From contig OZ038320.1 in assembly GCA_964035795.1 (NCBI GenBank), forward strand, positions 26,791,705 through 26,855,704: a DNA stretch of 64,000 bases, in the 5' to 3' direction. The notes beneath the pieces are model-generated. The model searched no databases and had not been told where the DNA came from. It worked only from the letters and a program-made list of their open reading frames with translations. The stretch comes from Pterobdella sp. o SKG-2022. Lineage: Eukaryota; Annelida; Clitellata; Hirudinida; Piscicolidae. Shown piece by piece: positions 47,850-61,609 of the stretch. Position numbers and translations under genes: made by a program. The number at the start of each line of letters is the position of its first letter. Position 1 is the stretch's first letter.

Positions 47850-50800
47850 TAAAAATTTTCAACTGTGATTAAATATGGTGGTTTAGTTTGGGTTTCAAGC
47901 ATTATTTTATTCAAAACTAATGAAATTTTATCCAAAAATAGTTTGTTGATTGTAAATAAAGAGATTGAGGTATTGAAAAAATTTTTCAACTTTTTTTGAA
48001 GCGCTTTTCAACACGCTAGCTTCCATTACAAAGCAAGTGTTAAAACTATTATTAAACATTTTTATTAACGTGTTTTGCGAAAACATTTTGAAAATTTTGA
48101 ACTCGATAATTTTTATAGCAATAGTAACTCACTCGTAAGCACACCCTTGGCAACGAAGTCAATTTGAGAAGATAAGGCAGCTGATAATCATAATGAAATT
48201 CAATGATTAATGATTTCATTTAACTTTTGAATATTTTATACATTTTTGAACATGTGTTTCAAATGATGCCTAAAATGGGCTTCAAATGATATAAAGAAAT
48301 ACAATTTTTGAATGTTTTTCAAAATATTGACGGGTTGAGACGTGAGGTAAGATTCGAAATCAAAAAGCATAGAACTGTTTCAATATATCCAACTATAATA
48401 CCTAACACGTATCAAAATCTAGAAACACAAAATGATTGGAAATCTGTCTCATCGTCAATGTTAAAGAGCTCAATGTATTCATTTGTTTTTAGTTATACTT
48501 GCAAAGTTCTCAAAAGCACCAAACTGCTACTTACTCTTGTGTCGAATGCTTTATCAACCTCAACTACATTTGATATCTTTTTTTTTATTGAGCCGTCCAT
48601 AATTAAAGTAGGCCTAGCTATTTTTTAAATTTAAATAAGCAAATGCTTATCGATGTTTTAAAATCACGATTATTGTTTTGTTGATATTTTTAAATTCAAA
48701 CTTAAAATTTACAAACACTTTTGACCACAAAATAGTTCTGGGCATAAACTTGTTAATCTGTTGTCTAAATATTAGTCAATTTCCTTCGAAAAAATTTGAG
48801 TCGAGTTTTTAACACAGCTAATTTTTTAGTTCAAAGTTGTTTTTGAAGCTTTTAAATAAGAGGTAAGAAAAATTCATAAATATTCAAATAGTTTCGCATG
48901 TTTTAAACTATTTGTCTTAAGAACTACGCGTCTTATATTAAGCTATTTATCTTTTGAAGAATTCAAAAACATTTGAGTTATGGCTGAACATTGGCTAAAA
49001 ACTCTATCGCATATTAATCTAAAAACTTGTAATTGATTGTATTTTCTGTTGTTATCGATTTTAATTAACTGGACTTTTTTTTAGAAAAATATGAGTTCTT
49101 CAACAGCTTTTTAATATTTTGTTTGGAATGAACAATTTATTTTATTTCATCAATAAAATTTTCAAACGACCCTAATTCGAGTGTCAACTTTTGAGATAAA
49201 ATCAACGGTTTGAAGATTTTATCAAATAACGCAATTTTAACTTTATATTTGTAAATTAAATTTAACTTTTGATGTTTACTATCAAAGATTTTTTCGAAGA
49301 TTTAAATGCTAATTGTAAATTATTTCTTTTAATATTATTTTTCAAACTCTTAAAACATTCTAAAAGGTGGAAATTTTTGCAGCATCAACAATTAATAATT
49401 ATGGGCCTAGCATTCAATATTGAAACATTCATAACACAATACAACTTGAAGACGAGTGTGATCAAGTGAATTTCGAAATGAACAAAAAATGAAAAATAAA
49501 AGTAAACTACATTATAACCAACTTTTTGTTGCTCTTGTTTGTAGTTGTATTGAACAATCTTCCTAAAAATATTCAGTACTTAATTTACATAAAGCTTCAA
49601 AATTAAATTTGATTCTATTTGATATATAGGAGAGAGGCAAAAATAAGATCCTTATGTCGAACAAAAAAACTGTAACAACAAAAAGCAAAACGTATAAAAC
49701 ATTTTCATCTAAAAATTGAAATGTTGATAATAATAACTTAAGTCACGAAAGGAAATTCCACTCATAAGCGTTTCAACTTCAATAGGACATGTAGAGTTAT
49801 TTTCAAAAGAATGATACTGGTTGCGTTTCAACATTTTTATCGGTGTTTCATTCCAAAGTGTAATATTTAATGAGATAAAAACTTAGGTTTATTCAGCAAT
49901 ATATTAAACAGAATCGCAGTTGAAAATTTTGACTGTAATATGGCAACAAAAGCAAGAGTTGAGGCCTTGAAAGAGCTACATCAAAAAGTCATAAAAATCA
50001 GGTCTTATCTGCTACCTCTACTTTTTACCAACTTACAAACATCAATCACTATTTCTCTTTTTGTCAATAATTTTATTGCATCCATTGCTGTTTATAATAC
50101 CATTATTGAATAATCACTATTGAATTGGTAAACTTTTTCTTTATTCGTTTTATAGGGTGTTCTCATAAATATGTTTTCAAGCCAGTACTTAAGCTTTATA
50201 CTGTGATTCATGATTCAACTGGAATAATAATAATAATGGAGAAGATGATTGAAATATTGATATCAATGTACATTTTTTTATATGTTTTAAAAAACTCGAG
50301 CAATTCATAACTCTAATATACAGTTTGAAACATTGGTAAAGGAGTTGTTGTTATAATAATGTTTATTCAATATATTTAAGTATATACGCTAACATAGGTG
50401 CTCAAGGTATGTCCAAAGATCAATTCAAATCGAGTATAAAAAAAATTCAATTTTTGAATTTTAATTCTGTTTGCCTTCAAAAGTGAGTTTTAAATTTGTT
50501 ACTTCAATCCAATTTTATTTAATTATACACAAGGACTTTTTATGATGCATAAAATTTATTTCAAAAATTAGCTAAAAGTTTAAAAAGAGGTATATAGTCC
50601 CCAATTAAACATTGGAGTTATACATATTGTCCGTTTACATTTTTGAACTTTTATAGGGACAACAGATAGTTTTTCGAGCTTATTGTTCAATTATGTGCCA
50701 AAAATGAGGCTTAATGAATGATTTTTGATAATATTATTTTAAGATTTTAAAAAGTATCTATTTAATTTTATATTGTTTCGAAATATTGCATATAACTTTC

Positions 50801-53800
50801 GCTGGTAAACAAAATGGTTTTCAATATCATCTGCCATGTCTTGTCATAAGACCAAACTTGTCAAAAGTAATAGCTTTTTGTTCAAAAATGTGAACATCAA
50901 AATCTTCATTTTTAACGTATAATTAAAATTATATGTATTTTATGAGAAACAGAAAATATGTAAAAACAGTTGCAAGTTAGTATTTTGTACGAGTATATAC
51001 TTTTTCTGCAACATGAAAAATTGTGTGCACGCAGAATGTTTGCGTAAAGGTTTAAGACGCAGTAGAAATGAACACAACAAAATTGTTAATACGTTGAGTT
51101 CAATGATATGAATGTGTTGAGATTGTCTTAATCAACAAAATTACTTGATGATCATTTTATTAAAACTGCAAAGCTAGGTTATAAATCTGAACACCTTTGT
51201 GTTGTATTTGTAGCGATTAATACTTGTAAAAATTGCTTTATGTTACATAAAACATTTAAAAACCAGCCCATAAATAAAATACTCACATTTTATTATAAAT
51301 AATTTTGAATAAAACTCTAAATTCGCTAGATAGAACTTAATATTTCTTCGATTGATAAAAGCATTAAAAGTGATTTAAGAAACTATCAATAAAATTTACT
51401 TCTTTCTAGGAACCTAAATGAGAGACGAAACTCACCGTATTCGTTCTAACTCTCACAGCATAAAACTCTCTTTCTAATCTACTCTAATCAATTTTTATAT
51501 CGCTTTGTATAAAAAAAAAGCTTGGAAACTTTTGGGATGTCTCAACGGGAACGTTGTAGCATATAAGTTCCAACTGCATATGATTCACCACTCTAGGCTC
51601 ATTGACTTCCACTCGAAAACCAAACCTATAGAAACACACAAATTAAATCTGGGCCAACAGTTCAATGTGTATAAATATAAATATATATATATAATCTTCA
51701 TAGAAGGTAAAAAATCATGGAGTATTGATATAATAGCGTTGACGTTGGTTGATGTCTTATCCCACTGCTAGACTTCAGAGCTCCATACAGCTATGATTAA
51801 GAATTGGAAGTACTTATAAAACAATCGACTGTAAGTAAAAGATAAAACAAAATGTTGAACAACTCAAAGTTATTTAAATTTATGCCTGTTTTTTAAAACT
51901 AAATTAAAATTGTTGAGAATAAATGTTGAGAATATAATGATTTGTTTGCCAAGTTTGAAAGTTGTTTTTTATGCCATTTTTTTTCTAGATTAAAATAATG
52001 AGTGTTTCTCCAAAGTTTTTTTTACTTTTTTGACTAATTGATCTTTGGGATTTTTCAGAATTTTATAAAATTTTTTTGAAAAGCATAATTTTAAAAAATT
52101 ATTTTCTTCAGAGTTTTAATTTTTATGAATTTTTAAAATATCTAAAAGATAGTTTATCACCAGAGTTGAAATCACTCGGAGATTTCAGTAATTTTTATAA
52201 CCAGGTTGTTTATATATTTCAAATATATAAAATGATACAATGATATTAATAGATATGTTTTTATCGGCGTCAAGTACTTGAGAAACTTCAACTTTTAAAA
52301 GCTTTCATTGTCGCTTGTTTATAATATTTAAAAATTTATTCTATAAAATATGTAAAATGATATGATAAATAATTTAAATCTCTCAATGCCTCAGCAGAAA
52401 GTATTGCGTAAATTCTTTTAAAGAATGTTTAAAAATCCTCTTTTTAACCACTCGAAACTTCTTCATAGTTCTAAAATTAATTTAATCTTATACTTTTTCA
52501 GGATTAAAATTTCTTACATCTTTCTTGTTTTAAAATAGAGTTTCAAGTTGGACGCCATTTTAAACGTATCATTATAAAAAAACATTATGTTGATATCAAT
52601 TGAAATAATAACTTGAGCTCGTTGTACCAACTACTAGTTATGATTGTTGAAAAACTATGTAATAAAAAAAGCTAGTTTTGAAACAAGGGTGCAGTGTATG
52701 GAAGAGGGAGATAATAAATGTAGAATGGTGGGAGAGATTTATGCTGGAAAGCACCAGACATAACTCACAGTTCAAAGTCTCCCAATTATTAAATCATCTA
52801 AATTGCCCCTATACTCCTTTTTATTTTTCTAATTTTTTTATTATTTCATTTTTTGACGTTTATTTTTTCATGTTTCGTCTTTTATTCGATAGTAAATACC
52901 TTTTCAGACATTTCGCGTCGTATGCAATTAAGTTGGAAGGTAATATGATTGAGCCCCGAGATTTCTCTGTATTTTATACTTATTAAAACAGATTTAATCA
53001 ATTCCCCCGTTACAAAAACAATTAAAACTATTGAAACTTAGTTTCACTCAGTTTTGTTGAACAATAAGAAACTTCAAATCAATATACATACCATGGCATT
53101 TCGAAAGACAAAGCGTTTTTTGATTCCATACACAAAGCTGGGTTGGAACGCATGCGTCAAGATGCAAGTATTTGAACAAAAGAATACCACAAAACCTTAA
53201 TGTTCATTCATGATTTCAGATTAAAAATATCTATATTTCATTTAATTAAGAAAATGGTACTTCTTGTAATAAAATCAAAATTATCCAAATTAATGCGTTC
53301 ATTAGCAAGATAAAACTCTGCTTCATATGTTTGGACCTATATTAGAAATTAATAATTTTTTTACATTATCTCAAATATTATAGACTGTATTTTATTTGTT
53401 TTTTATTTTATTTTTGAAAAAAACTAAAATTTTCAATTTAAGAGAAGAAAAATTATCCTGCAATAAAGAAGGACAAAATATTATGTGGCGAAAACAGGCT
53501 TTGAAAACGTGGGCCCAAGCAGGTAGGTGTATATAATGTTGCCATCATTAAATTACCATAGATAAAAGCTATAATTTGAACTGTAAATTTGATAAGTTTG
53601 GCTATTAATAAATTGTAATGGTTTCAAACCACCCTATAATTAGTTTAATAATGCCCAATGAAAGTTTTAATGACGAAAATTTTGTAATTTTTAATTTCCA
53701 ATTTAATTTTTTAAGATTCAAAAATTATTTCATGAAAGTTGAAATATTGCTATAAAAAATGCATGAAGCAAAATAGAAAAATGCTGCATTTATAAAAATT

Positions 53801-56800
53801 GAAGAGCAAAATTAGCCTTAAAAAATGCTTTTAGAATTTTTATACCAATCTTTCGTTCTAAAACCATTTATTTTTTTCTTAAAAAAAACTAAAAAATAAT
53901 TTTCATTAATCTTCAAACTTCTTTCATTATGAAATTGATGTTATTTGCAAAAATTGAAACTTTGAAATTCGTAATGCTTTTTATTAACAACTTTGAAATC
54001 CCACTTAATCTTTCAATAAATATTTGCTTTATATTTCAAAGCAAGTCAAAGTTTCCAGTTTTATTCTTTAAAAACCTTTTAAACCCTCTTTTTCCAGCAC
54101 ATTTTACAAATGCTTAGACAATGTTTTATGATATTTTTTTCATTAAATAGCATATTTTGCGTAATAGGTGGCATTTCTTTTGAAATACAAGTTAATGCAG
54201 CTAATAAAACTAAGAAGTTGATAAAAAATTAAAATCGGCTGCGGAGAGCAAAAGAGCGCGTAATTTGGAGGCAAGGAGGCGAGAGGAGGTGGATTAGAAC
54301 TGGAATTGGAAGCGATAAACTCAGGGATACCATAAAAAATAAAAATAGTTTAATAACATAATAAGTTGAATTTTTTGAAAAGAAGAAAGTTTTTTAATTA
54401 AAGCTAGTAAATCCTCGAGTTGCACTTAGTGAAAAAATGTTGGAAAATCGCTCGAAGATGTTGGGAATATATTAAATTATGATTCAAACGAAAATTTATC
54501 ATTCAACTAGAGGAAATCAAAATTTGAACTGAATTTCAAAAATATTGATGATCAGTATTACCCATAAAATGACTGAAAAAACAAGAATAATCACAACGTG
54601 ATAATGTTTGCAGATTCACGCCCAAATGCGTATTGTTGAAATTCTTTTTATTTCAAATTCAGAGTTTGTTCATCTGCGATCAGAGTTTTACCAATCTTGT
54701 TTAAGTCCATAAAATTCATATTGAAAAATCATTTAATGGCATTGAAATTATTCCAATTCAATTGAGAAGGTGTAATTTTATTGTTGTAAAAATAATTTTA
54801 TGATTCTCTTCTGCAAAGCGCTGAGATTCTTTGTGATTATTATCCTCAGTGCATGTAACATAAACAATTAAATGTAAAAGACTAAACTGACGTTGTAAAG
54901 CTGTTTTTTCAACTTTTTATCTGTTGAGTTGTAAATTGAAAAAAAAAATTTTTTTTTCTTCAAAAATTTTTGTGTAATGTTTAATATTATAATGAATGAG
55001 TCCAAACCCAGATTAAACAAAGCTGGTTATACTCTTTTTTATACATTTGAGTTTGATGTAGTTTTCAAGCTAGCTGGAAACAACTATTCACACTATTTTT
55101 CCCTCTATAATTCCTTCTTATCTCACTAAAACATTAAATACAAAAAGCTGTTCCCAATTCAAAATCAAAAATTTTTAAGAACTTTAATACAATTTATAAC
55201 ATTTGGTAGCCTAAAATAATTTCTGCTTTACAGGCTTCATTATGCTAGAGAATTATGTTTCTTCAGCCATTTTATTACAATAAAAAGCGTACAAAATTAT
55301 TTTTAAAGAAGTTACGTTCAAAAATTTTATAGCTTTTACAAAAGTTGTTTTCAACTTTTTGGGTCATTATGATGGGCAAATTTCTTACAAGCAATTTTTT
55401 ATTTTATTTAAAGCTTTCACGCAGAAAACATTAAAATAAGTTTTTAAAGCAAAATGACTCCTACAGCCATCATAAAAGATAATAATAATTTCAAAAATCG
55501 ACAATATTTATTTTTACTGCACGCCTGGCTGGCCATGTTTTTGTGGCCATTACGTTTAATGAGACCTCTTTATTTTGCTTTTATTTTATCAAATTAAACT
55601 CTAAATATTTTCAATATTTCAAAAATATTTTAGTTTTTTGTATTAAAGTAAATCTCGATTTGAGCGGTTACTCTGCTGGATTTTTAAAAATCGTGTCTCT
55701 TTTCATCATCCCTTATTTTTTGCATAGAAAATTTACTTTTTCTTCATTGTGAAATTTTAAAAAATTTTATTTCAAAGAATTCATTATAAATGAAAACTTT
55801 TTATTTTATTCTATAGAAATAAATTTCTCCAACATAAATGTGAATATGCCTATGTGAATCGCATTTCTTCTCTGCTTTTATTTTGTTTAAATTGTGCATT
55901 GCACTCAACTTCACCCTGCGATACGAACATTTCTCTTTTATTTTCATCCACTTATGATATTTTTAAAGAAAAAGTTACTTGTTTATTCTACATTCTTCAA
56001 ATTTAAAAAATTAATTTTTCATGAATATAAAATATTTACGTCAAAGACGTTGAATTAATAGAATTAATATAATTGATGAATTTTTTCATGAAATTCAATT
56101 TTTTCTACAATTTGAAATTAGAAACTTGTTTTGATTTTAATAAAAAAACTTTTCCATTCATACTTTTTCAAAAAATTCATTATAATTAAACTTCACTCTC
56201 ACACTCGAGATTCTCATAGATTTTAAGAATAAATATCCTTTTAGACATGATGATAATTTAAAAATGCACTTTTTACACCCAATAAAAGCACTGGTTAAAG
56301 TGAGCTGTTTATTTGGCAACAGTTTGTGTTAATAATTTTTTATTATTATGCATATATTTAAAATCAATCAAACAGTGTTTTCATTATTTATGTAATGAAA
56401 AGAAAAGAGATAAATTCATAGTATCTTTTGGCACTACCAATATTCCAAGCTAGTTTTTCATCCTTTGTATATACGCCTGAGTTCATTGGCGTTTTGCTCG
56501 AGTCTTGAAATCGCGTGTTTTAGGCTTTCAACTTTTTTAAACTTTCCAATATTTTAAGTTTCTAATTATTTTTTGATTTTTATTTGCTAATTTATTGATT
56601 TTTATTTCCTCCCTTATAACTCTTTTGTGTAACTTCAGCATTTTTTTAAAATGTTCTCAAAAACTTTTAACTAAAATTTTTTAATTTTTTGTTTTCGAAT
56701 TTTTTCTATAACGTCTAACCACCACAAAAGTTGAATATAGGTTTTTATGATTTACTAGGCTGCCGGCTTATCTCACTGCCAGGTGTAAATTTTGTCAATA

Positions 56801-57480
56801 TATTTAGAAAATTGCTGGAAGTCTATAAATTAAATGAAAGTTGAAAATATACTTTTTTTAGCTATTAAAAATTTCAAGAGAAGATTTCATGGCTAGCATT
56901 TAAATCAAAACCTCATGCTTTCATTAGGAAAATGTTCAAGCATTTAAATTTTCATTTTTAAAGTTATTGTTGCCTTTAAAGTTCAAAGGTTGAGTCAAAC
57001 CACCAAATATTTAAGAGCTAAAAGCGAAAGTTTTATATTTTCAATTTTAAAAATTGTATTTTTTTTCATACCGTTTAAAATTTTTATCAAGAGAGGTTCT
57101 GCCAATAAATTAGTTTCTTTTTGGTAGGGCTCATAGCTTTAAAAAATTTTATCTATAGTTTCCTTTTTGATAATTTTCGTGCTGAAAAGTGTTTTTAACC
57201 CGATCGTAGTCGATAATGCATATTAATACATCTTTATGGCCGAATTATTTATTCATAGCAATAAAAGTAAAAAATGAAATAAAAACCAAACATAAAACCA
57301 GTTATGAGAAGTAAGGATTAGCTTTTAAATATTTACGAAAAAGTAATCAGTACTTGGAGTCAATTAACTCTGATTTGTGAATCTTCTGTCTACAACGCTA
57401 GCATTAACAAGCACTAACGTTTTTATGATTTCTTTATGCTTGTGGCGTTTTAAGTTCAAATAAAGCAGTCTTATCTTAAC
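47850..57480. other. No confident gene; AT-rich with three island-like patches
   Basis: Islands near 48.13-48.18, 53.44-53.52 and 54.23-54.31 kb (see findings). Elsewhere the sequence is background. Confidence 0.5.
53483..53522 (+). CDS. Candidate short coding exon end
   Basis: The frame reads MWRKQALKTWAQA plus one base and ends at a good donor (CAG|gtaggt). It remains open upstream for at least 25 codons (EEKLSCNKEGQNI...), so the exon may start near an AG at about 53440. The 53490-53522 segment is clearly GC-richer than its surroundings. I do not recognise the peptide. Confidence 0.27.
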
Positions 57481-57734
57481 CAACCAAAAGTAAAATCGTA
57501 TTGACAGCACCTTACAAAGGTAAGCTTCTTCTTGATAACTTCATTCCTCGAGTTTCGAGTAACATTTCTGTTTGCAGCATAAAATCTTTAGAGAGAAACA
57601 TTGATACAACAGGTATTTTTGCCTCATTGTTTTCACTCGCCGCTTTTGTTTCAAAGGAGGATCTTATTACTCTTGTTCTGACACGTATCTCAAATTCATT
57701 CCAAATAAATTGTTTCAATCTATGCTTGTAGCAA

Positions 57735-60700
57735 CTTTAACTTAAAAAACGATTAGAGTTATAATATTTAATTTCAAAAAACTTAATATTGTTAATCGTG
57801 AATTTTTAAAATGTATAAATAAAAAAAAGTATATTTTTGTTGAATTTTTATTTATTAAACATGTGATAATCCTAAAATATGACGTCATAATCTACATAAG
57901 TTTCCATTAAACATAAACATTAATTAATAAAAAAGAGTTTTATGGAAAAGGCAATAATTTACAAAGTTATAAAATATTTAATTCATATAAAAAAAATTTC
58001 TCTACTAAGTTTCAATAAAACAAAGTTATATTGAAAAATGTTCTTTCAGCAGTGCCATATTGAAAACTTGACCATGGATTTAATGTTGTTTTCATGCTAT
58101 CCATTCCATCAGTCTTAATGCCTGCAACCTTCTCAATACGTCTTACAGTCTTTTAATGTTTATGTCTTCTGATTTAATACTTATTATTACCTGTTCTGCT
58201 TGTTTCTGTTTTTTTTTATATGTGTCGAGATTGTTTATTATGAATCTAAATTAGCATGGATCAGATCGGAATCTTATCTCTTCAGGCGAATACGCTAGTA
58301 TAGAACATAACTTAAAAAGTTGTTATATACAAATAAATAATTCGGAATATTAATATTCGTGACTATTGATATATAGACTTGGGGAGGTACGTACCCGCAT
58401 CGCTGCCTATAAAATATAGGTAAATTGAAAGATAGTAGAGAGAAAATAAGCCCTACGTACAGGTGGATTTAATTTAGCAGTGGAAGTGGTTGAATTTATG
58501 GGAGGAGTTTTTAGATGCTAATTGAGCAGTTGATTTGCCCCCACTAATACATGCGTGTCTAATTAGACGTTGAGTGGAAAGTAATGGCTTGGTATTTAGT
58601 TTACGAGAGTCGTATGCTTTATGGCAACTGCAGTTTTCATTTTCTTGGCGGGCTTTTTGAATAAAAGAGTGAAAAAGGTTGCGAAATATTTTTAGGTAGC
58701 TTTGTTGAGGTTTTATTAAGAAGGTATTGTTTCAAAGATGGTAGGTAAGCTTGCATGGATTACTTGTTTTATTATTGGGGATGGGATGTTTATATGGTTG
58801 CAAGGTACGTAATATAAATTACTGAGTTGCCAAAAAAATTAATCTTTTTAGTTTAATATAAAAGCAAAAACATGTAAAATCAGTTCAAATTTTTATGTTG
58901 AATTTTAAATCCGTGTTTAATGCTGAAAATTTTATAACTGAAAGAATAAAACCTAGAGCGTCTATAAAGAAAAAAATTGAAACTCAACATTATTGATTGT
59001 AGTAAAAGTAATTAAATTTCTTGAAAAAAAATACGTCTATTGAGTGTCTATGGAGTAAGTCCCACTGACATCTTTGCCATAAATTCCCGTTTTGCGCGTA
59101 TTTTCAGAGCACATATCCTTGTCTTTATTGCTCATTTTATGTTACTTTTGTCGTTTTTCAAACGTAATATACCTAGATAATGTAATCAAAAAGTAATTTC
59201 AATACTTTGGGAAGTGTGAACTTTTATTGCAAAAAAGAGTTTTATTCTTTTTTTAATGGGTGAATATATGAAATAACATTTGGAAAATTTTTTCTAATCG
59301 AGTTTAAAAATGAGTACTCATGCATTTAGAAAAATTTTTTGAAATGTTCGTAAACAAAGATAATTTGGCCTTAGTGTTGCTGGCGATATTTTTGATAATG
59401 CGATGCTTACATAATTTGATTTCGTGTTTCATCATTTTAGTATAATTGGTTTATATTTTTTAATTTTATTTTTGCATATTTGAATTCTAATGTTTTATTT
59501 AATAGATAAAATGTATACATTTTCCATGAGAGAAGCTTTTTGATTCCTTCTCAACCCAAAACATAAAAATCTGCAACCAAAGACCGCTTGAAAAGCAATG
59601 TTGAACGTTATTTACTTTGAAGAACAGAAAAATAACAAAAAAAAACAATCAGAGCAAAAAACTTCCAAACTCTTTTTCATTTAAAGTTTTATTTATTTGA
59701 CCTCAATATTTTTCAATGAATATTTAATGAGTATTTGAGCCATCCACTCACCAATTGATGCCCAGCTTAGGGTTTACAACCTTGATAACTACTGAGTTCC
59801 CAAAAGAACAACTTCAGTCCTATATCATTTCCAAATAAAGAGACAAGATGTTCGGTGAAGGGTTTCGTAAAGCAAAAAATTAAAGTTGAAAAAACATGAA
59901 ATTTATCAAAAAAGTTGGCTTGAGTGCTTGCAAGCTTTTATTCATTAGTACCAGCTTTTTGATTTCTGTTAGAACTATTGTAAAAAATATTGATAACAGA
60001 TATTTTAATTTCTTTCCTTTTATTTATATTTCATTTAGGAAAATCTATGAATGTCTTTCAATTGTTTTGTTCGCTTCAGCTACAATCAATTGAGAAAATT
60101 TTGAACGTAATTTCCAAAATTCAAGTTCTGTTCAATCTATATCAATTTAACTGCCAATCGAAATAAACTGAAATTAAAAATTATTTTTCTTTCAAATGTT
60201 TTGCTCGAATTCAAACTGAATTTTTTTAAATTTTAAAACATTTGAAAGCATAACTACATCTTCTGCTACTACTAGCCTTGCGTACGTCCCACCTAAGGGA
60301 CTTATTCTGGAAAGCAGAACAAGCTTCAAATTTGAAAGAAAAGTGTAGAAAGTAAAATTAATTAATAAAGCAGGGCGAATGTAACAAAAGCGATAAAAGT
60401 ATGACGAAGACGGATGAAAGTCTGCTTGTATGACGCATCAGCGAATGGGTTAATGGAAGGATGATGGATGCCTGCAGGATTAGTAATGCCCCTACAAAAA
60501 ATGCTCATGTGCTTAGGATAGTTTGATTTGTTTCTACAGAATTAAAAAAAGTGACAAATTTTAATGGACAGTTGACAGTTTGAACATTTCGAAGAAAATG
60601 TTTTCTTATGATAACTGATTTTGTCACCTTGAAGAAAGTTGTTCAAAGTTTTAATCATTGTTTGACTGAAACAGTAAAAAATTCAAGTCAAATCATTGTT

Positions 60701-61500
60701 TATTATCTGAAACTCGTGTTGAAATTTACTTGATTGCTTTTTGTGAGTTATATCTACTCTCAGGCAAACTTTTTCAATTTTCAACGCACGTTCAACTTGA
60801 ACTCATGTGTTTAACTTTTTCAATTATTTCCATCATTGTCTGAGGTTGAAGATGAGAAAATAAACTAAGATAATAAAAGCTTAACACAAAAAATAATTTC
60901 AAGGTTAATTTTGAAATGCTTACAATATTATAAACATGCTGCTCTTAATTTTGTTTTGGCAAAATTTCAAAGAAATAATCACAAACTTAATTCGTTCTGA
61001 CGTTTAATTTATCATTAAATAACTAAACCGTTTTTTCACAGCGTCTTTCCATTCTTTTGACTTTTTAAACAAAAAAAATTTTTTCCATTTAACCAAAGTT
61101 TTAAAAAGGAATCACATTAGATTTTAAAACTATTAAATTCAAATACTTATTAAATAAATATTGAGAACTAATTGATCAAAAATTATATGAAAGTTCCTTC
61201 GAAAAGAGCATTCTCATCACTCTCAACCGGTTACAATGCTGTCTTACCCCCATGCAGTTTCCATCCCAAGCCCTACGCTGTTAGTGCTTTTTTTATTGCG
61301 CACTTTTACTGCCTTTGCATCCCATTGAAGATTCATTTAATTACTCGATCCATACGGCTAAATCTGAAATGGTCTGACCTGATTTTTCAAAAAAATTGTT
61401 TCAAATAAAACATTATTTTTCAATTAAAATTTTTTTCAAATACGCATTGATTTTATACCAAGTTATCTTGTCTTTATATCTTCTTGAAATGCTACTTCAA
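57735..61500. other. No confident gene; several GC-richer patches
   Basis: 58.37-58.64, 59.04-59.11, 60.26-60.32 and 60.38-60.49 kb stand out from the AT-rich background. They contain palindromes and homeodomain/GATA/AP-1-like sites, and no open frame that I trust. Confidence 0.45.
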
Positions 61501-61515
61501 ACACCGTCCACGAAG

Positions 61516-61609
61516 GGACCCCCATACGAAGAGACGATCATGACACGCAAGGCATTCACCAACCCCGCCCTCGCCACTGCGTTTGCACACCCGATGATCA
61601 TGGACCAAG
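61516..61609 (+). CDS. Candidate GC-rich exon of an unknown plus-strand gene
   Basis: 55 of 94 bases are G or C by hand count, in a window that is otherwise strongly AT-rich. An acceptor (CCACGAAG) before 61516 and a donor (CAAG|gtttgc) at 61610 flank 31 codons plus one base: GPPYEETIMTRKAFTNPALA then TAFAHPMIMDQ. The frame stays open upstream to an ATG at 61487 (MLLQTPSTKG...), which could make this a first coding exon. The opposite strand is also open (WSMIIGCANAVARAGLVNAL...), but its acceptor is poor. I do not recognise either peptide. The GC jump strongly suggests constraint or a foreign origin. Confidence 0.42.

Noticed and set aside
48308..48628. 106-codon plus-strand open frame
   Set aside because: No recognisable motif, AT-typical composition and no supporting splice signals.
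61172..61408. 78-codon plus-strand open frame
   Set aside because: GC is moderately higher in the middle, but there are no clear exon boundaries and the peptide is unrecognised.
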